Below the pieces are notes generated by a model. It was not told the DNA's origin, made no database searches, and was given only the letters and a program-made list of their open reading frames with translations. This document shows, in pieces, positions 63,245 to 64,000 of a DNA stretch of 64,000 bases. A program made the translations under genes and the position numbers. Origin of the DNA: an uncultured Erysipelotrichaceae bacterium (lineage in GTDB: Bacteria; Bacillota_I; Bacilli_A; Erysipelotrichales; Erysipelotrichaceae). Position 1 is the stretch's first letter, and the number at the start of each line of letters is the position of its first letter. Location: the NCBI GenBank assembly GCA_903789495.1, contig CAIFEQ010000005.1:34329-98328 (forward strand). The letters are read 5' to 3'.

Positions 63245-63285
63245 AAAAGCGGTGAAGCACATTGCCTCATCGCTTTCTGACAGTT
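63245..63285 (-). terminator. Terminator of the BMP-family lipoprotein gene
   Basis: On the minus strand AAAGCGATGAGG pairs with CTTCACCGCTTT (one G-T pair and a small mismatch) and continues as TTTTTCTTTCTC. Confidence 0.75.
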
Positions 63286-63297
63286 CGCTGAGAAGAC

Positions 63298-64000
63298 TCA
63301 GTTCTGATAATCCACCGTCACCAGCGTGGAATCCGTCACCGCAGTCGGTTCGATTTCCGTGTCGTTGTTGATGGTGATTTCGCCGCTGGCAACCTTCTCA
63401 TACAGAGCCTCATACTGCTCCTTGGTGAAGGTCGCGAAACGCCAGCTGGCATCGTCGGTCGGCAGGCCGGTCGCGCCTTCGGCAGCGCCCAGGTTCGCCG
63501 TGGTACCGGCATAGTCTTCCGGCCAGGTGCCGCCGTTGTCATACAGAGCGGTCAGGGCATCCGTGGTGGTTTCCTTCAGCTTCTTCTCGGCCGAAGTCAG
63601 AACCGTCTCGCTGTCCAGGACCTGGTCGACGTCGACGCCGATGGACATGCCGCCCTCATCCTCAGCAGCCTTGAAGACAGACTCATAGAGCTTGCCGCCG
63701 CAGGCGAAGACGATCTGGGTGCCGTCCAGGTACCAGGAATCCATCTTGTTGTACAGGTCATCGGACGGTGCGAAGGCACCGGCATAGTAATACTTGATGT
63801 TGACGTTGACACCCAGTTCTTCAGCCGCTGCTGCAGCACCCTGGATGTAGCCGTAGCCGTAACGGATGACGGCCGGAACCGCCATGCCGCCGCAGAAGCC
63901 CAGCTCGGTATAGCCATCCTGGACCACTGCATAGCCAGCGAAGTAGCCGGCTTCTTCTTCCTTGTAGATGATGCAGTGCACGTTGGAGCTGGTCTTGTAG
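63298..64000 (-). CDS. BMP family (PnrA-like) ABC transporter substrate-binding protein, C-terminal part
   Basis: Only the last 233 residues are in the window. The segment EEEAGYFAGYAVVQDGYTELGFCGGMAVPAVIRYGYGYIQGA in outline and VFACGGKLYESVFKAAEDEG, IGVDVDQ and DALTALYDNG are typical of the BMP/Med/PnrA group, lipoproteins that bind purine nucleosides for ABC uptake. The N terminus with its lipobox lies outside. An additional domain-like end, TATEKVASG..INNDTEIEPTAVTD in outline, closes the protein. Confidence 0.88.
   Translation of the reverse strand, partial: YKTSSNVHCIIYKEEEAGYFAGYAVVQDGYTELGFCGGMAVPAVIRYGYGYIQGAAAAAEELGVNVNIKYYYAGAFAPSDDLYNKMDSWYLDGTQIVFACGGKLYESVFKAAEDEGGMSIGVDVDQVLDSETVLTSAEKKLKETTTDALTALYDNGGTWPEDYAGTTANLGAAEGATGLPTDDASWRFATFTKEQYEALYEKVASGEITINNDTEIEPTAVTDSTLVTVDYQN

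Noticed and set aside
1-64000. CRISPR arrays, intact insertion sequences, rRNA genes
   Set aside because: No regularly spaced 24-40 bp repeats, no transposase or Cas motifs and no rRNA-like sequence were seen on either strand.

Overview
The window looks like 64 kb of chromosome from a GC-rich, low-oxygen, fermentative Bacillota (Firmicutes), most likely an Erysipelotrichia-type gut anaerobe. This is inferred from gene content, not from a marker tree: an overlapping parE-parC pair, Shine-Dalgarno sites of the AGGAGG type, CIRCE heat-shock operators, QueH instead of QueG, class I two-subunit fumarase, 2-hydroxyacyl-CoA dehydratase genes with their ATP-driven activator, a LarA-type racemase homologue, and no respiratory genes. 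Coding is dense on both strands in short operons that are often coupled by 1-4 nt overlaps.

Layout. 1-4.1 kb: parC (cut by the window edge)-parE on the minus strand, then PPK2 and plsY. 4.1-12.0 kb: a two-armed cluster around a TetR gene. The left arm holds a biotin-type carboxyltransferase, FabD, AcpS and an alpha/beta hydrolase. The right arm holds an ACP-like protein, a thiolase-like enzyme, a Zn-ribbon/OB-fold partner, a small beta-rich protein and a crotonase resembling 6-oxocamphor hydrolase. Together these could form an ACP-linked beta-keto chemistry pathway that I do not recognise as described. 12.3-14.6 kb: Zn/Cd P-type ATPase plus a metallochaperone behind a strong, doubly marked promoter. 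15-19 kb: amidohydrolase, aspA and a divergent LysR. 19-25 kb: the lipoprotein/DUF4956/VTC polyphosphate polymerase operon, a GNAT-pyrophosphatase-like fusion, SseB, rhomboid and HtrA. The VTC operon and htrA share 11-bp-spaced TTCA repeats placed identically before their -10 boxes. 25-31 kb: an SGNH hydrolase, a Sel1 protein, a PucR-type regulator and a divergent SDR-VOC pair. 31-37 kb: LarA homologue with an MBL-fold hydrolase, then M20 peptidase and YfcC transporter with a divergent LysR.

37.2-41 kb: tRNA-Ser(GGA), a low-GC remnant between 15-bp direct repeats, then 2-hydroxyacyl-CoA dehydratase genes whose second gene is a dehydratase-activator fusion split by an in-frame TAG. 41-43 kb: a dinB operon divergent from a self-cleaving LexA/CI-like repressor, with an operator dyad between them. 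43-48 kb: queA-queH, a flavodoxin-like protein, SDR, TetR and a divergent RlmA-type methyltransferase. 48.2-50.2 kb: a low-GC islet (AAA+/DUF4143 ATPase, DUF6440 protein) with palindromic repeats. 50.3-54 kb: fumarase, and htpG behind tandem CIRCE elements. 54-64 kb: ArdC-like metalloprotease, EamA transporter, 5'-nucleotidase family protein, CDF exporter, WYL regulator, sirtuin, MntP, CarD, RlmI-type methyltransferase and the end of a BMP-family lipoprotein.

Themes linking genes: polyphosphate (PPK2, VTC); C4 acids (AspA makes fumarate, fumarase makes malate); 2-hydroxy acids (LarA homologue, dehydratase); manganese and zinc export (MntP, CDF, P-type ATPase); and stress control (HtrA, HtpG, DinB/LexA-like). 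Several genes (rhomboid, Sel1, LexA-like repressor, RlmA-type) have a -10 box 6-8 nt before the start codon and no clear ribosome-binding site, which suggests leaderless mRNAs. Most family calls rest on motif recognition from memory; no database search was run.
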